A stretch of DNA of 64,000 nucleotides from Spisula solida. Lineage: Eukaryota; Mollusca; Bivalvia; Venerida; Mactridae. The position numbers and the translations under genes were made by a program. The notes below the pieces were generated by a model. That model made no database searches. It was given only the letters and a program-made list of their open reading frames with translations, and was not told the DNA's origin. Shown one piece after another: positions 45,841 to 58,690 of this stretch; the stretch's first letter is position 1; the number at the start of each line of letters is the position of its first letter. Location of the stretch: positions 3,234,001 to 3,298,000 of the forward strand of contig OX365949.1 in assembly GCA_947247005.1 (NCBI GenBank). Reading direction: 5' to 3'.

Positions 45841-48029
45841 GAGTTCTATAATACCAATCCGGTCAATGCATTAACAATAAATGGTGCGATCCCAACAGCA
45901 TTCCAGCATTGAATGACAGAACAATTTACCGTTGATCAGACATTCCCTAGAGTGATATCCATGTGACTAAAGCATTGAAGAGAAATAGAACAGAGATTAA
46001 ACAACTTCCGACATACACTTACTGCTGTCAAAATGAGAAGTGATCATTGGGGAGTTGTCGTGTTCCATCATAGCGTAACAGTCGTACGTACAGAATACAG
46101 AAACTTGATTGAAAAACACCAACACTTGGTATTGAAGAGGGATTATAAGAATAAACACTGTGACATCTTCTAAGAACTAAGAACATCATTTCAGTCACAA
46201 ATTACTATAAAAAACAACAGCATTTTTTGTGTTCAGTGTTCAAGTACAGTTTTATGTACACACCAATATGAGTGTGCTTGTTTGTTTAGCCGCGGTCACT
46301 TCCCATTTCTGACAAAACCTCTTAAGGCATGAATACTAGAGTCAGTATGTCCTCGCATTGTGAGCCTTCTTGTACTTGTTTGTTTGTTTGTTTGTGCAGA
46401 GTATATTTTCGTATATTTTCTTGTTTTAACCATAGGGCTTTCATTCCTAACGGAATATTTGTGTTTATTTATTTTATTTATTTACAAACATTCGACATAC
46501 CATTTACTGTTCATTGATATTTGTCTCATTTTGTTATCATTCCAAACCGTGTCGAAAACACACACAATGTTTAAATTAGCTCCTTCGATTTTATTAGTTC
46601 CTTTTCGCAACTGCTCTAAAACTTTACTGTTGACGTGCTCAGTTGAGCTTTCTTTAGTTTAGACAATAACTAACATTCGAAGGAGATAATACAATTCTGT
46701 TTTAGAATCATCATTAAATGTTTCCGAAAATATTTCCCATATTTATAAACGGAAATTTTAAAAACAGCAATCACCTACTATCATCAATTTCCATTTTTGT
46801 CATTAGTCATATCCTGCTTGACTGTTCATGTTTTCACCATGTTTAATATAGGATGTTTTACTCCATTACTCTATTAGTGTTACTATTTATACAACCAATT
46901 TTTCAGATTCTCAAGTGTGCCATATTTATATTTTGTTACTATTTCTCAAGCATTTCCTATAACTAATGACTTGTTTTTCTTGTCCTATTTCCTCCTTATG
47001 AGAAGCGCAATGCTGTGCAGCGAAACGTTTATTACGTATATCGCCCACAATATTCGCTGTGCTGTCTCCAAGTTTGTTTTACGACTAAATGACTTTAATC
47101 CAAGCGATTTATTTGTCTTATGTTTCAAAGACGGAAACATGCAATGTAGACTGGCTTAGGCTGGCTTCGACTGCAGACCATGAATTACCAATGTCTTGCT
47201 AAATCTCTTGCAGACATTTGTAAGAGAAATAATATTATATTACGTATCTAAATCATGTCATTTTATCATTTGTCTGTACATCAAAGGCATATTTATTTAT
47301 TTCATCATTCACGTCATTATTTTAAAATTCGTTATTACCTCATTGTTGTATTGTTAACGTGCAATCGCTTACACTCCCATTTTTGAATCATTCTATCATT
47401 TTTATCCCATTCCAATCCAACATACATGTATTTGTTAAATGCTAAACACAGGCATCTTAGTATGATATGATATTATATTTTGTTTTATTATTTTTGTCCT
47501 ATTTCGTTAGATGATATATTTGGTTGAAAAAGACAAAAACTTGTGTCCCTGATTTAAGTTGTGGCTCTGTAACACTTGATATATCCGATTTAAATTGAGA
47601 ATTATTTTAGTTTCCGTGTATATTCATAATATAACATGCCATTTGAATTGAAGATTTGGAGATTCTTTTGTGTTTTAATTAGTAAATGACGACTAGCATT
47701 AAAACATCTCTCTACTGTGTTAGCGATGTATTGTGGTGCCAATATTCAAACACATGCGATATATTTTATGTATGTGATGTATATGTAACGTCTTGTTAAC
47801 ATGAAAACTGATCATGACTTACAGGGGAACTCTATTTTTGGGATCACTTAAACGACTATTAATAAAGAGAAAAAAGAAAAGTACATTGTCTTATTATATA
47901 TTTTCGTTTTGTTACTGTATGCTGCACACTCTTTTATTTTCCGGGGTGATTGATTTTGTTGTCGTTAAGGAACTCAACCACGAAGACAAATCTCCAACAT
48001 GTAATCGACCTGGGAAATAATACCTAATA
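45841..48029. other. Unassigned T-rich interval
   Basis: Overlapping open frames at 46329-46662 and 46917-47159 are hydrophobic only because the strand is T-rich. No domain seen. Confidence 0.5.
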
Positions 48030-48039
48030 ATGGATTCAC

Positions 48040-48825
48040 ATAACACATCAATGTACGATCCCACGAATGCATTGTTACCAACTCACACCACGAAAATACA
48101 TTCTTGCCAAAAATACGCAACAGAAATGCCTGCTTTGTTATCAATATCCACTACGGAAATGTATTGCCAACAATAGGCCAGACGAAAAGGCCATGTTGCC
48201 ATAATACACCACGAAAAAGCCGTGTTACCATAATACACCACAAAAATGCAACGAAGGAAGATACTGTCTTTGATGGCAGTAGAGGTCCACTTAATAAGAC
48301 AATTATAATTATTGTAAAATTGCAATTGGAAAAGAACAGGCTGAAAATATATAAACAACTATTTTCGAATTTTAAGTGACCGCTTAGCGATCAAGACCAC
48401 TCTTTCAATAAATTGTGTTCTTATTTGCGGATCGTAACCGTATTATCCTTACTAGACTATTAGATGCAGGTCACCATAATTATACAGAGTACCAAATTTT
48501 TGCGGTGGTGGAATTGGGTAGCAGTCAATTATGTGAAGATTATCGGTCGAAAACTCGACTCATTTCCCTGGTCGACAACAGGATGAAGCACTCGTTACCT
48601 AAGTGATTGAAAACATGCATTGAACAATTACACACACAGTAAATTCGGTGTATTGACATGGAAAAACATGACACTTGTATTAAATTGGACATGAAATTAT
48701 GAATGATGTCTGGCATAGATACAGGACGTTGAATACTGAACTATACAGAAATTATAGAAACACGGTACCAATGTACCATTGTTATTCCACTGGTAGCGAC
48801 AAATCAATTTGCAACTGAATGAATC
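48040..48825. repeat. Dispersed repeat D, copy 1
   Basis: Homologous in the same orientation to 58030-58690. Strongest similarity is 48365-48825: shared words include TCGGTCGAAAACTCGA, CATTTCCCTGGTCGACAACA, GTGATTGAAAACATGCATTG and TAAATTGGACATGAAATTAT. The left part contains degenerate tandem units around GTTACCATAATACACCACGA. Non-coding. Confidence 0.88.
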
Positions 48826-48964
48826 CATACAACGCATTGAATTGCAAACACATTTTAATAAACTATATATTTCTCTTGATTACATTCATTGCACAATATC
48901 AATGTTGAAATTGTGCACACAGACTGCGTAGTTCAAGGGAATGACCCCTCTTGGAGAGGCACAC

Positions 48965-50830
48965 TGTTCTGACTAGATGTTGCTTAGAGTGTACGGTATT
49001 TAGAGGTTGTATTGTGTTTCTGATTGGAAGTTGCTGTTGTTAAGAGAGTACGGTTTTATGTGTTCCGAACTAGATGCTGTTTAGAGTATACGGGTTTTCG
49101 AGGTTTTACCATGTTTCTGAGTAGATGTGGCTTATAGTGTACGGTTTACAGAGGTTATACCGTGTTTCTGATTAGATATTGCTTATAGTGTATGGTTTAC
49201 AGAGGTTTTACCGTGTTTCTGACTAGATGTGGCTTAGAGTGTACGGTTTACCGAGGTTTTACCGTGTTTCTGACTGGATGTGGCTTATAGTGTACGGTTT
49301 ACAGATGTTACTGTGTTTCTGACTAGATGTGGCTTAGAGTGTACGGTTTACAGAGGTTATACCGTGTTTCTGACTAGATGTGGCTTATAGTGTACGGTTT
49401 ACCGAGGTTATACCGTGTTTCTGACTAGATATTGCTTATAGTGTACGGTTTACCGAGGTTATACCGTGTTTCTGACTAGATGTGGCTTAGAGTGTACGGT
49501 TTACCGATGTTTTACCGTGTTTCTGACTAGATATTGCTTATAGTGTATGGTTTACAGAGGTTTTACCGTGTTTCTGACTAGATATTGCTTATAGTGTACG
49601 GTTTACCGAGGTTATACCGTGTTTCTGATTAGATATTGCTTATAGTGTACGGTTTACCGAGGTTATACCGTGTTTCTGATTAGATATTGCTTATAGTGTA
49701 TGGTTTACAGAGGTTTTACCGTGTTTCTGACTAGATGTGGCTTAGAGTGTACGGTTTACCGAGGTTTTACCGTGTTTCTGACTGGATGTGGCTTAGAGTA
49801 TACGGTTTACCGAGGTTTTACCGTGTTTCTGACTAGATATTGCTTATAGTGTACGGTTTACCGAGGTTTTACCGTGTTTCTGACTAGATGTGGCTTAGAG
49901 TGTACGGTTTACAGAGGTTATACCGTGTTTCTGACTAGATGTGGCTTATAGTGTATGGTTTACCGAGGTTTTACCGTGTTTCTGACTAGATATTGCTTAT
50001 AGTGTACGGTTTACCGAGGTTATACCGTGTTTCTGACTAGATATTGCTTATAGTGTACGGTTTACCGAGGTTATACCGTGTTTCTGACTAGATGTGGCTT
50101 AGAGTGTACGGTTTACCGATGTTTTACCGTGTTTCTGACTAGATATTGCTTATAGTGTACGGTTTACCGAGGTTTTACCGTGTTTCTGACTACAGATTGT
50201 CTAGAGTGTACGGTTTACCGAGGTTTTACCGTGTTTCTGACTAGATATTGTTTAAAGTGTACGGTTTACAGAGGTTATATCGTGTTTCTGATTAGATATT
50301 GCTCATAGTGTATGGTTTACAGAGGTTATACCGTGTTTCTGACTAGATGTGGCTTAGAGTGTACGGTTTACCGATGTTTTACCGTGTTTCTGACTAGATA
50401 TTGCTTATAGTGTACGGTTTACCGAGGTTTTACCGTGTTTCTGACTACAGATTGTCTAGAGTGTACGGTTTACCGAGGTTTTACCGTGTTTCTGACTGGA
50501 TATTGTTTATAGTGTACGGTTTACAGAGGTTATATCGTGTTTCTGACTAGATATTGCTTATAGTGTATGGTTTACGGAGGTAATACCGTGTTTCTGATTG
50601 GATGTGGCTTAGAGTGTACGGTTTACCGATGTTGTACCGTGTTTCTGACTATAATTATGTTGTCTAGAGTGTACGGTTTACAGAGGTTTTACCGTGTTTC
50701 TGACTAGTTGTCTAGAGTGTACGGTTTACAGTGGTTTTACAGTGTTTCTGACTAGATGAGGTTGTGCATGTAAGGTTTTACCGTGTGTATAGTGTTGTTT
50801 GCAGTGTACGGTTTACAGATGTCGTACAGT
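48965..50830. repeat. 51-bp minisatellite, about 36 copies
   Basis: The unit reads ACCGTGTTTCTGACTAGATG, TGGCTTAGAGTGTACGG, TTTACCGAGGTTTT. Two main variants alternate: GATGTGGCTTAGAGTG and GATATTGCTTATAGTG. Units decay at both edges (49.0 and 50.7 kb). At 50091-50345 and 50346-50600 a block of five units (255 bp) is duplicated, including the rare variant GACTACAGATTGTCTAGAG. Confidence 0.96.
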
Positions 50831-50906
50831 AATTGTAACTTACATAGGTTATATTTGTATTAACTAATTTGTGTGGTCGTATCAATTGGTGATGAAAGAA
50901 AGTAAC

Positions 50907-53354
50907 TACCAGGGGTGATCAATATATTCGAAGACTTTCCTTCTAACTTTTTAATATTGATTCTAGAACAATAAAATTACTAGGGAATGTAAATCTATCA
51001 ATTACCGACGGTTTTAATTATTTGATTATATTAGGACATCACAATGATCTTGATGACGTTACTTATTGTGACCAATGTGCAGCGCGCCCGCCGAGCATGA
51101 CGCACAAAAAATAATCTCAAAGCAACGGCATGTCATTAAGATTAACGCCAAACTTGGAAAATCCTTGCGATATCTCAAAGATGACTTGACCAACATGTAT
51201 AGGGAGTCTTTGATTCTACATGATTCTACTGTTTTTGTGATTGTTGGGATTCTGCCAAACCGATGCCGTTGTAATATGAGAATAAACAGGAGAATTAGGA
51301 CCACGGTAGGGACACTCCTCCTTAATTTGTGAGAAAAGTAGTCGGGAGTCCATACGGAGAAAATATGACGGGCCATGGCATCGGAGAGTAGAATGTGGCA
51401 TCTATGCTATATGTCATCTTTGACATGTGTGTTATCTGAAACGGCCAGTTGCCATCCGCGATTTTTCTCGTTTTCTCAGAATTAGGTCAAAGGTCAAATG
51501 AATGCATTTTTATATATCTCCCTTAAAATATTGTAATATCTTCGTCAGTATCTTCGGTCAAAATGGATACAAATGGTTTCAAAATGAAGCCAATGCACTG
51601 GGCTATTACTACAAATAACCTTTTGCAAATTTATGCATTTTTATACTCATGACGGAAGCATTTCAAGCCTTGTTTGATAGAGCTTTAACTATCAGGAATC
51701 ATCAGCAAGCATGTACAACTCCCTGTCTCATATGACTCCTTCTAATATCTAACAGAAGGTCATCTTTTCCAGCAGAAGAATGGTTTCACATCACCTCAAA
51801 GAGTGGAACCCAAAAATGGTGGACGTTTTGGGACATGTTCTAAGAACCATATGTACAGTAAATGTATACCGTTTAGTTTTCTTTGATGACACAGCTATCA
51901 TCCAGACCTGAATATTTAGATGGTCCAGATGGTGATTCCATATACATCTATATCACGACATCCGGTAATTATTAGAACCCTTCATAGTTGAAAACTAGGT
52001 TTGACTACAAATCCACACCAAAGAAGTACCAGGCATGCTTCAGACCATTTGTTGAAGACTTAGACATTGATAAGGTTGCCAACATTATAAACTAAGGTTC
52101 ATTTCTCAGCACAAACGACATACAAATATAGAGAACCTTTTTTGATCAGCGTTATGTAGATTACGTCAAATTTGAAAATCTAAAAAGTACAACCGAAAAA
52201 TTAAGTTGCGAATCTGCAAATCTATAAAGCAAATTTAAGCTATCATGAAATGAAGATACCATGAACTGTCAAGTTTCCACATTGGCTGCCAACGACAAAT
52301 CTGAACAATATTTTGGCCCAAAATGTTAAACATATTATAGCTTGACAAATTATACCTGTATCATTCAACTATTATCAGACGCAGACTTCCGAAGGCTGGG
52401 ACAATTCACCAGAATGCATGTCGGGGCCATGTCAAGGTACACGATGAAAACTCATCAGCGATGAGGAATTACACATATGTTTCCACGATATCACTCGATA
52501 CTCCCGATCTTCTTGCAAAACCTTATCCCGACACCTCCCATAGCCCTTAATTTCAATCGGGAGTAAATAACATCAGGACCACATCGGAAGTCATCCGATG
52601 TCTCCCGATACCCTCAACCCGACTTTTCCCCATGACCCAAAATGTCTCATGACTGCCACGAAGCCTCCTTTAAGTAATGCAATCCCGAGACCACAAATGT
52701 GTCCCAAAACATCACCGAACGTTCCCTGAATATTTAAATATCCCCTAAGGTTTGTGACACTTGTATCAAGTGGCCTAGCGGATTTTTTTTCGCGGAAGTG
52801 TCCATGATTACTGGTATTCACGCGACTCTGATGCGCTTCAGGGATGCCTCCCCAGGATATTCTCGACATATAAAAATAGGCATAGTTCCGAACCATATGT
52901 TTCTGGCGAAATCTACTATCAGTATAGACTACAACACAGTAAATATTTGATTCTAGTTAAAAGGCGTTCTTTAGAATTTTCGCCCTAAACCTGTAAGGTC
53001 TTGCTTTCTTCATTATCGGGATTGTACAAACGTGTGAAGCCCACCGCCTAGTTCCTAGTTTTATGTCGAATAACGCATCGATACTTTTTCTATTCCGCCT
53101 CACACTCCAGAGTTGGCTATTCATTCGTATACTTGGACCCGGATATGAGTTCAGAATGAAGCCCGGTACTGTTCAAACGGTGAAGCTTAGAATGGTATCA
53201 CGTGAAGTCCAACGCCACGCGCCCTTTAAATGCACAACAATATTTTATAAGCGTATTCGGTCTGAGATGTCTCACTCTGATTTGTTATCGAGGCTTACTA
53301 AGAAAACAATATTTCTAGATGAAAAGTCTTCCAATGTATTGATCACCCCTCGTA
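50907..53354. mobile_element. Mariner-like non-autonomous element, copy 2 (2448 bp)
   Basis: Ends TACCAGGGGTGATCAATA and GTATTGATCACCCCTCGTA are the same family as 6107-7080, again with TA flanks. The left about 430 bp and right about 490 bp align with copy 1. Between them (about 51340-52865) is an extra 1.5 kb absent from copy 1. TIRs are more diverged than in copy 1, and the CRE-like octamers are mutated. No transposase frame is present. Confidence 0.85.
51890..52092 (+). pseudogene. Possible decayed coding fragment inside the mariner-like element
   Basis: One plus frame reads MTQLSSRPEYLDGPDGDS, then after two stops RFDYKSTPKKYQACFRPF and VEDLDIDKVANIIN before another stop. Codon-like composition and low-complexity-free sequence suggest a captured gene fragment, but I recognise no family. 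Confidence 0.2.
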
Positions 53355-53578
53355 TTTGTGGGACAAAATTGTATTAACAAATCAAGGGGATTGTAGTGAG
53401 GAAAATGAGACTGCATCGTTGCTTTAAGTAAAATAACATTAGGTTATAAAACACACTTTAAGCATTTTCGTGGGATCAGAATAATAGAACACAAAAGAAA
53501 CCCTCGCCAATTGGTACTTTTATTACCATGTTTTATGTCCAACTGGTTAACAGTATTTAAGTCATAATATATTCAGAA

Positions 53579-54090
53579 ACGGTGTTTTGTATAATTGGTA
53601 AAAGAGTCTGCTGTAAAACTTCTAAAGTAACTGTGATTAATTGTCTAGAGTTTTATATCAGAAAGTAATATTTTATGCAAATTCTATTTTAATAAAATCA
53701 TCCTAACAAGCTTGATGATAAGGCGAATCTTGTATGCATGTTAGATCGTAGTTTTAGTCCATTATGTAGATCATCATACATGTAGTTTCCTGCTTGAAAT
53801 TTAAATCAGTTGTTGGATATATTATGGCGTATTATGTTATGTTTGAAATTGAAATCTGTCCGACTTGCACACAATCTTGATACTATTATACCCATAGGTG
53901 ACAACATTTACGATTTTGGCAAAACTATGGGGATTTGGGGATACACTATATATAAGTAGCTTGACTATGATATTATTGCGTTACATAAGTTTACAAACTT
54001 GACTCATCTCGCTGTTCGTGAAACAGTACAATTAATTACAATTGCAAATGATGTACAAAAACTAGTTGACTAAGTAATTAAGACAGCTAT
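53579..54090. repeat. Dispersed repeat X-Y, copy A (uninterrupted)
   Basis: Block X (53579-53786) is the inverse of 58688-58899; shared words include TGATGATAAGGCGAATCTTG and AGTCTGCTGTAAAACTTC. Block Y (about 53812-54090) is direct with 58893-59106 plus 60090-60140; shared words include GAAATTGAAATCTGTCCGAC and GATTTTGGCAAAACTATG. It contains the uninterrupted ACAATTAATTACAATT corresponding to the insertion point of the element at 59107. Confidence 0.88.
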
Positions 54091-55344
54091 TATAGATAGT
54101 ATACCTGTGTGTAGAGCGCTGATGTTTAACTGAACCTTGCACACTTTCGCGAATGTAGACTCTACCAAAGTTTCCGTGTACTTCACTTCATTTGCAGTTA
54201 CCTCCCTTCTTGGTAATAATCAAATATTAAAGGCCATACAGTGTATCATTCATTGTGGGGTCCGTATATATGTATAGGCTTGCTTGAATAAACAGTACGT
54301 TCTGTGTATGTCTCTATCTGACGCTGCTTCTACATTACTTTATATTGTATTTTATATTATCCTAGGTTCTGATTCAAGGTGAGGTTCTTTATGACACGGT
54401 CCATTAGCAAATCGCTAACTTCTTAAAGAAAGTATGGCAATATTATTTCTTTGAAGTCGGGGGTCTCCTTAAAGGAAGTATCAATATTCTTTTGGAGTCT
54501 AGTTATCGTGGAAGTGGTACCTGACGCTGCTCGAGAAACACCCATTTATGCGGGGTAATTGTGGGGGGGTTTCTTTGCGTTCTTTTTATTTTATTTACTT
54601 GTATATTGTTGAACATTGTTATGAGCTCTCCAACATTGAAGGTAATAAAAGTATTATATAGTTAAATAATGGTTACGTGATTAGTTAGTGTAGGTTATAG
54701 AACACGTGCTGCAACTTTTATCAGTCTCTGTCCATTCCTCATTCCTGATAATATACATCACCAAGACACTACGAGAGAATAGACGCAAATTCTCCCTTTT
54801 CTTATTAATGCTAATAACCTACTGTTAAAAGAAATAATGGTGCTGTTTTTATTTCGCCTTATGTGTGATGCGACCATGGTGCGAACTTCCGAACTAACAC
54901 ATGCTAATAAGACGTAATATCGCTGTAGGAGGTCGACGCTGTTTATCATAAGCTAACCTGATAGTGTGCCCGACATTACAAAACAATTACATCAACCGGG
55001 AAGTAAATGCGATAAGAACGTATGTAGCATAAAAGTCAAATCTGTAAAAATTTATACACATTTTCTAAGAGCCGAGGGAATCTGAATGCTTAACAATAAA
55101 AATGCGACAATACCCACACGGGACTTTTTGTCTAGGATAAGAATTATCGGAGATTAGCCGATCAGCGCCAATGGAAAGAAAATGTGATTTCTGCAACCAA
55201 TGCTATTTGTATCAGCCGAGTAAACGTATGTTCTCATATTTCATGACTGACACTTAAGTCATTATCTGCTCACTTTCTCATTTAATTTTGTGAAATTAAA
55301 CCGTTAATTAATTACATTTAGTCGTTCTATACGAAACTCTCTGA
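54091..55344. other. Unassigned interval
   Basis: No supported gene or repeat seen. Confidence 0.5.
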
Positions 55345-55425
55345 ACTATGAAATGAACTGTGAAGTGTGAACTATGAACTGTGAACTATGAAGTATGAAC
55401 TGTGAAGTTCGAAGTTTGAACTATG
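55345..55425. repeat. Imperfect microsatellite of GAACTATGAA/GAACTGTGAA words
   Basis: GAACTATGAACTGTGAACTA and similar 9-10 bp words repeat about eight times. Confidence 0.85.
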
Positions 55426-55534
55426 TAGGGATGTTTACATGTAATATATACACTCAAGGACATTAAAACGCCTAACCTAATTCAAAGTTCAATATCACTC
55501 AAAGTATTTATGTTACTGGAATATAATTTTACAT

Positions 55535-56025
55535 GTGTATCCCACACTTTTGATTAGGGTGAGTGCGCTTGCAGGATTCCCAGGAAATAAATATAAACTG
55601 TTGCACAATATAATTGCCACAAATGAAAATCTCTACAAATGGAAAATATTCACTTCCACAAACTGCTTACACTTTTGGGTTTTAGAAAACTTAAATCACT
55701 TTTTTATAACATGTCCTTACATGGACTCATTCTGGGAAAAGATAATGAACATATTTTCAGAAAATGGCATTAACAACAAAATAAACTCTTTAGAATATAT
55801 AAAATCATGTATAAACAATATGAAATAATAAATGTAATATTAAGTCTAATAGGATACTCTATTTATAAAGATTATTTTAAAAGTGAACGTAGGAAAAACA
55901 AAACTAATTAATTTAACAGTGTTACTGGGACGAGACGATGGCATGCTCTCACAAGAAATATCAAACATGTTTCTAATGAAACCCAATTTTTAAAAACAAA
56001 ACTACTTCAAACAAAAAAATAATCT
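55535..56025 (+). pseudogene. LINE C-terminal remnant (zinc-binding RVT tail type)
   Basis: The frame 55535-55828 reads KYKLLHNIIATNENLYKWKI, a degenerate cysteine pair (STNCLHFW), then NHFFITCPYMDSFWEKI. This matches the zinc-finger-like region following the RT in L1/Tx1-type LINEs, with the second cysteine lost. After a stop and a shift, the text continues as EIINVILSLIGYSIYKDYF and KSERRKNKTN. RT and endonuclease parts are absent. The ATG at 55535 is not a real start. Confidence 0.7.
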
Positions 56026-56029
56026 ATTC

Positions 56030-58029
56030 GCAAAATTGGATTTGATGACTTACGTGTTCGGTGAAACAGTTCTAGACGGACTTTGTGAAGCGCAATCGTT
56101 ACAATGAAACTTACTAGATTGTTAACTACCCCTGTTCAGCCCAGTATAAACGTACTGTAAAATCGATTTTGTATCTGCTTGAAAGTTTTGGCCTTCAGAA
56201 TGCAAAATCAACACATTCTATACACTAGTTGATTTTGTTCTAATGATATTACATATAAAATGTACAATGGTTGTTTATTATATCACTTTATATATTACTT
56301 TCCACGATTCTGTTGTGAAATTCATGAACATACTGGATGTTCAATTATGTTCAAGTATAAGTTGAACACCTCTATGTCAAAATCAGATGATCTGACCAAT
56401 GAAATGACAATGAAAAACATATATTGATATCGACTAATATTACAATGAAATTAATTATGTCATCTGGCTTTCGAAGCGTACTTCGCCTTCTTTCTCTAGG
56501 AGGAGACATGTTCATAGCACGGAAAAGACATAATTCTGTAAGAGTGACAGCGTTTTTCTTCAAATTTAAAATTGTTAGATACAATAAGCATAGCATTATG
56601 TCGTACTTCATTTACACTAAATAAAAAATAAAGATTGATTTTATCGAAGCATTTGAATTTGACGATGAACCCATTTGTAAAAACACTCGCAATCCCACTT
56701 TATAATATTATTCCCCCTAGCAGTTGCGTGTGATATTTAAGACGTTGATACAATTTTTCACAATTATTTATTTGAAAATCTTTTCCCACAAAATATTGAA
56801 CATCAAACGAAACCAATTACTGCATCAATGGTCCATATAATTTAATTTGTATGTGTGTTTGAACAAACGTGCATAATTTTACTAAAACCCCCAAGTCGAT
56901 CTTTATCAGAAACAAATTTATGTATTAATCAAAATTATAACAATGGTTGTTCCAACGTGGCGCCTAAAAGCGAAAATAAAATAATTCCAAAATATTCTGT
57001 TACGTCATTCTCAATAAAACATTCAATAAATGTGCATCAGACAAATGAACAAAAAATGAATTAGAAGCATGTGTGTTTTTACGTGTATTTGAAAAAGTAT
57101 GAATAACAATCAGTGTTTTATTTCACTTATTTTGTATTAAATTTTTCATGTGTCTAATTATCATATTACTTATTTGATTTAATCTGTCTGCATATACGTT
57201 TATTAACGTCTCATCCACATTTACAAATATCACAGCTTTACTTAAGGCGTTCAGTTATGCGTTGGGCATTGTGTCGTGTAATTGTGATCTGTGTAGTTTT
57301 AATGTTTTCTGTGTTCGGCGGTTTCGGTTGAGTGCTCCCTTCCCTGTCCATTTGTTTTATCTTGCTTACAGCATGTCATATGCAGAAAAAACAACTCTGC
57401 AAAATATATTACAACATTATACCAATTTATGCAACGATCTACCATCAATGTTTAGTCATTACTAATTATACACCGTGATTAATTATAACAAAAATTGAGA
57501 GTCGAATGCGCATTGTGTAAGTAAATAGAATACTACGTGACAATGTCTTATAGTCTCTACTGTACAATGCTGTGCCCTAACTATCACCTCTACCTAAAAC
57601 TGGAGACCGTTACGAACGACTAGGACGGGTAAGTCTGCATTTGGTTACCAGGCACACATGTTCTTTCCAAAACTTCGCAAGCACACTACGATTGTACCAT
57701 CGTCTACCGTAGGTATAAAATAATATTGATGCCGATTCAATACAAACGTGAATACGGAAATACCAGACATCCTACTTAAAAGCCAGAATATTGGTATTCC
57801 GGCCAAACCAAAGACTCGGGTATCTTTCGAGTTCAATACTTTGTAAGTATCAGAGACCTCCGGACATGGTAAAAGGAACTTCATGCGTAAAACACTTGGT
57901 AAAAAAGGTATAACGCGCATGGAAACAATTGGAAATAATTGACGATGTTCTCATCAACGAGTCAAAATATATTACAACGATATTATTTTTCATACCAATT
58001 TACACAACATCTACAATAGATACTTAGAC
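56030..58029. other. Mostly unassigned interval with a small internal duplication
   Basis: No gene supported. 57390-57465 and 57965-58040 share AAAATATATTACAAC, ACCAATTTA and ATCTAC words and look like diverged direct repeats. Confidence 0.4.
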
Positions 58030-58690
58030 ATCAATCATTACCACGAAAATGCATTGTTACCGAAATACAGCTTAAAAATTAAGTGTTACCAAATTTCACC
58101 ACGACAATACCGTGTTACCATTATACACCGTGGAAGATACTTCGATGTCCACTTCGTAACACCAATATGATTATTTTGAAAGAGCTATTGGAAGCATCCA
58201 GATAAAAATATAAAAAGTTGTCCAATTTTAAGGCACCGTTTAGCAATCAAGACCAGCCTTTCATATGGCCTTATTTGCGAATTTGGCTGTACTATATTTA
58301 CAAGATGATTAAACGAAGGTCACAATAAAAATATACAGAGTTCCAAATTGCTGCGGTTGTGGAAGTGGACAGCAGTCGATTATGTAAAGAGCATCGGTCG
58401 AAAACTCGATTCATTTCCCTGGTCGACAACAGAATGAAGTACTCGTTGCCTAAGTGATTGAAAACATGCATTGGACAATTACACACACAGCAAATTCGGT
58501 GTATTGACATGGAAAACATGACACTTGTATTAAATTGGACATGAAATTATGAATAATATCTGGCATAGATACAGGACGTTGAATATAGAAATATACAGAT
58601 ATTATAGAAATACGGTACCAAAGTACCATTGTTATACCACAGATAGCAATTTTCTGTAGCGACATATCAATTTGCAACTGAATGAAACTA
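58030..58690. repeat. Dispersed repeat D, copy 2
   Basis: Homologous to 48040-48825 with shorter left part. It runs directly into the inverted X block at 58688, so the D-X'-Y junctions are specific to this locus. Confidence 0.88.

Noticed and set aside
46329..46662. Overlapping hydrophobic frames resembling a multi-pass membrane protein
   Set aside because: Two overlapping frames both look hydrophobic because the strand is T-rich; no family pattern seen.
48083..48379. Overlapping 91-codon frames on both strands
   Set aside because: They fall in dispersed repeat D, whose other copy at 58 kb does not keep either frame open.
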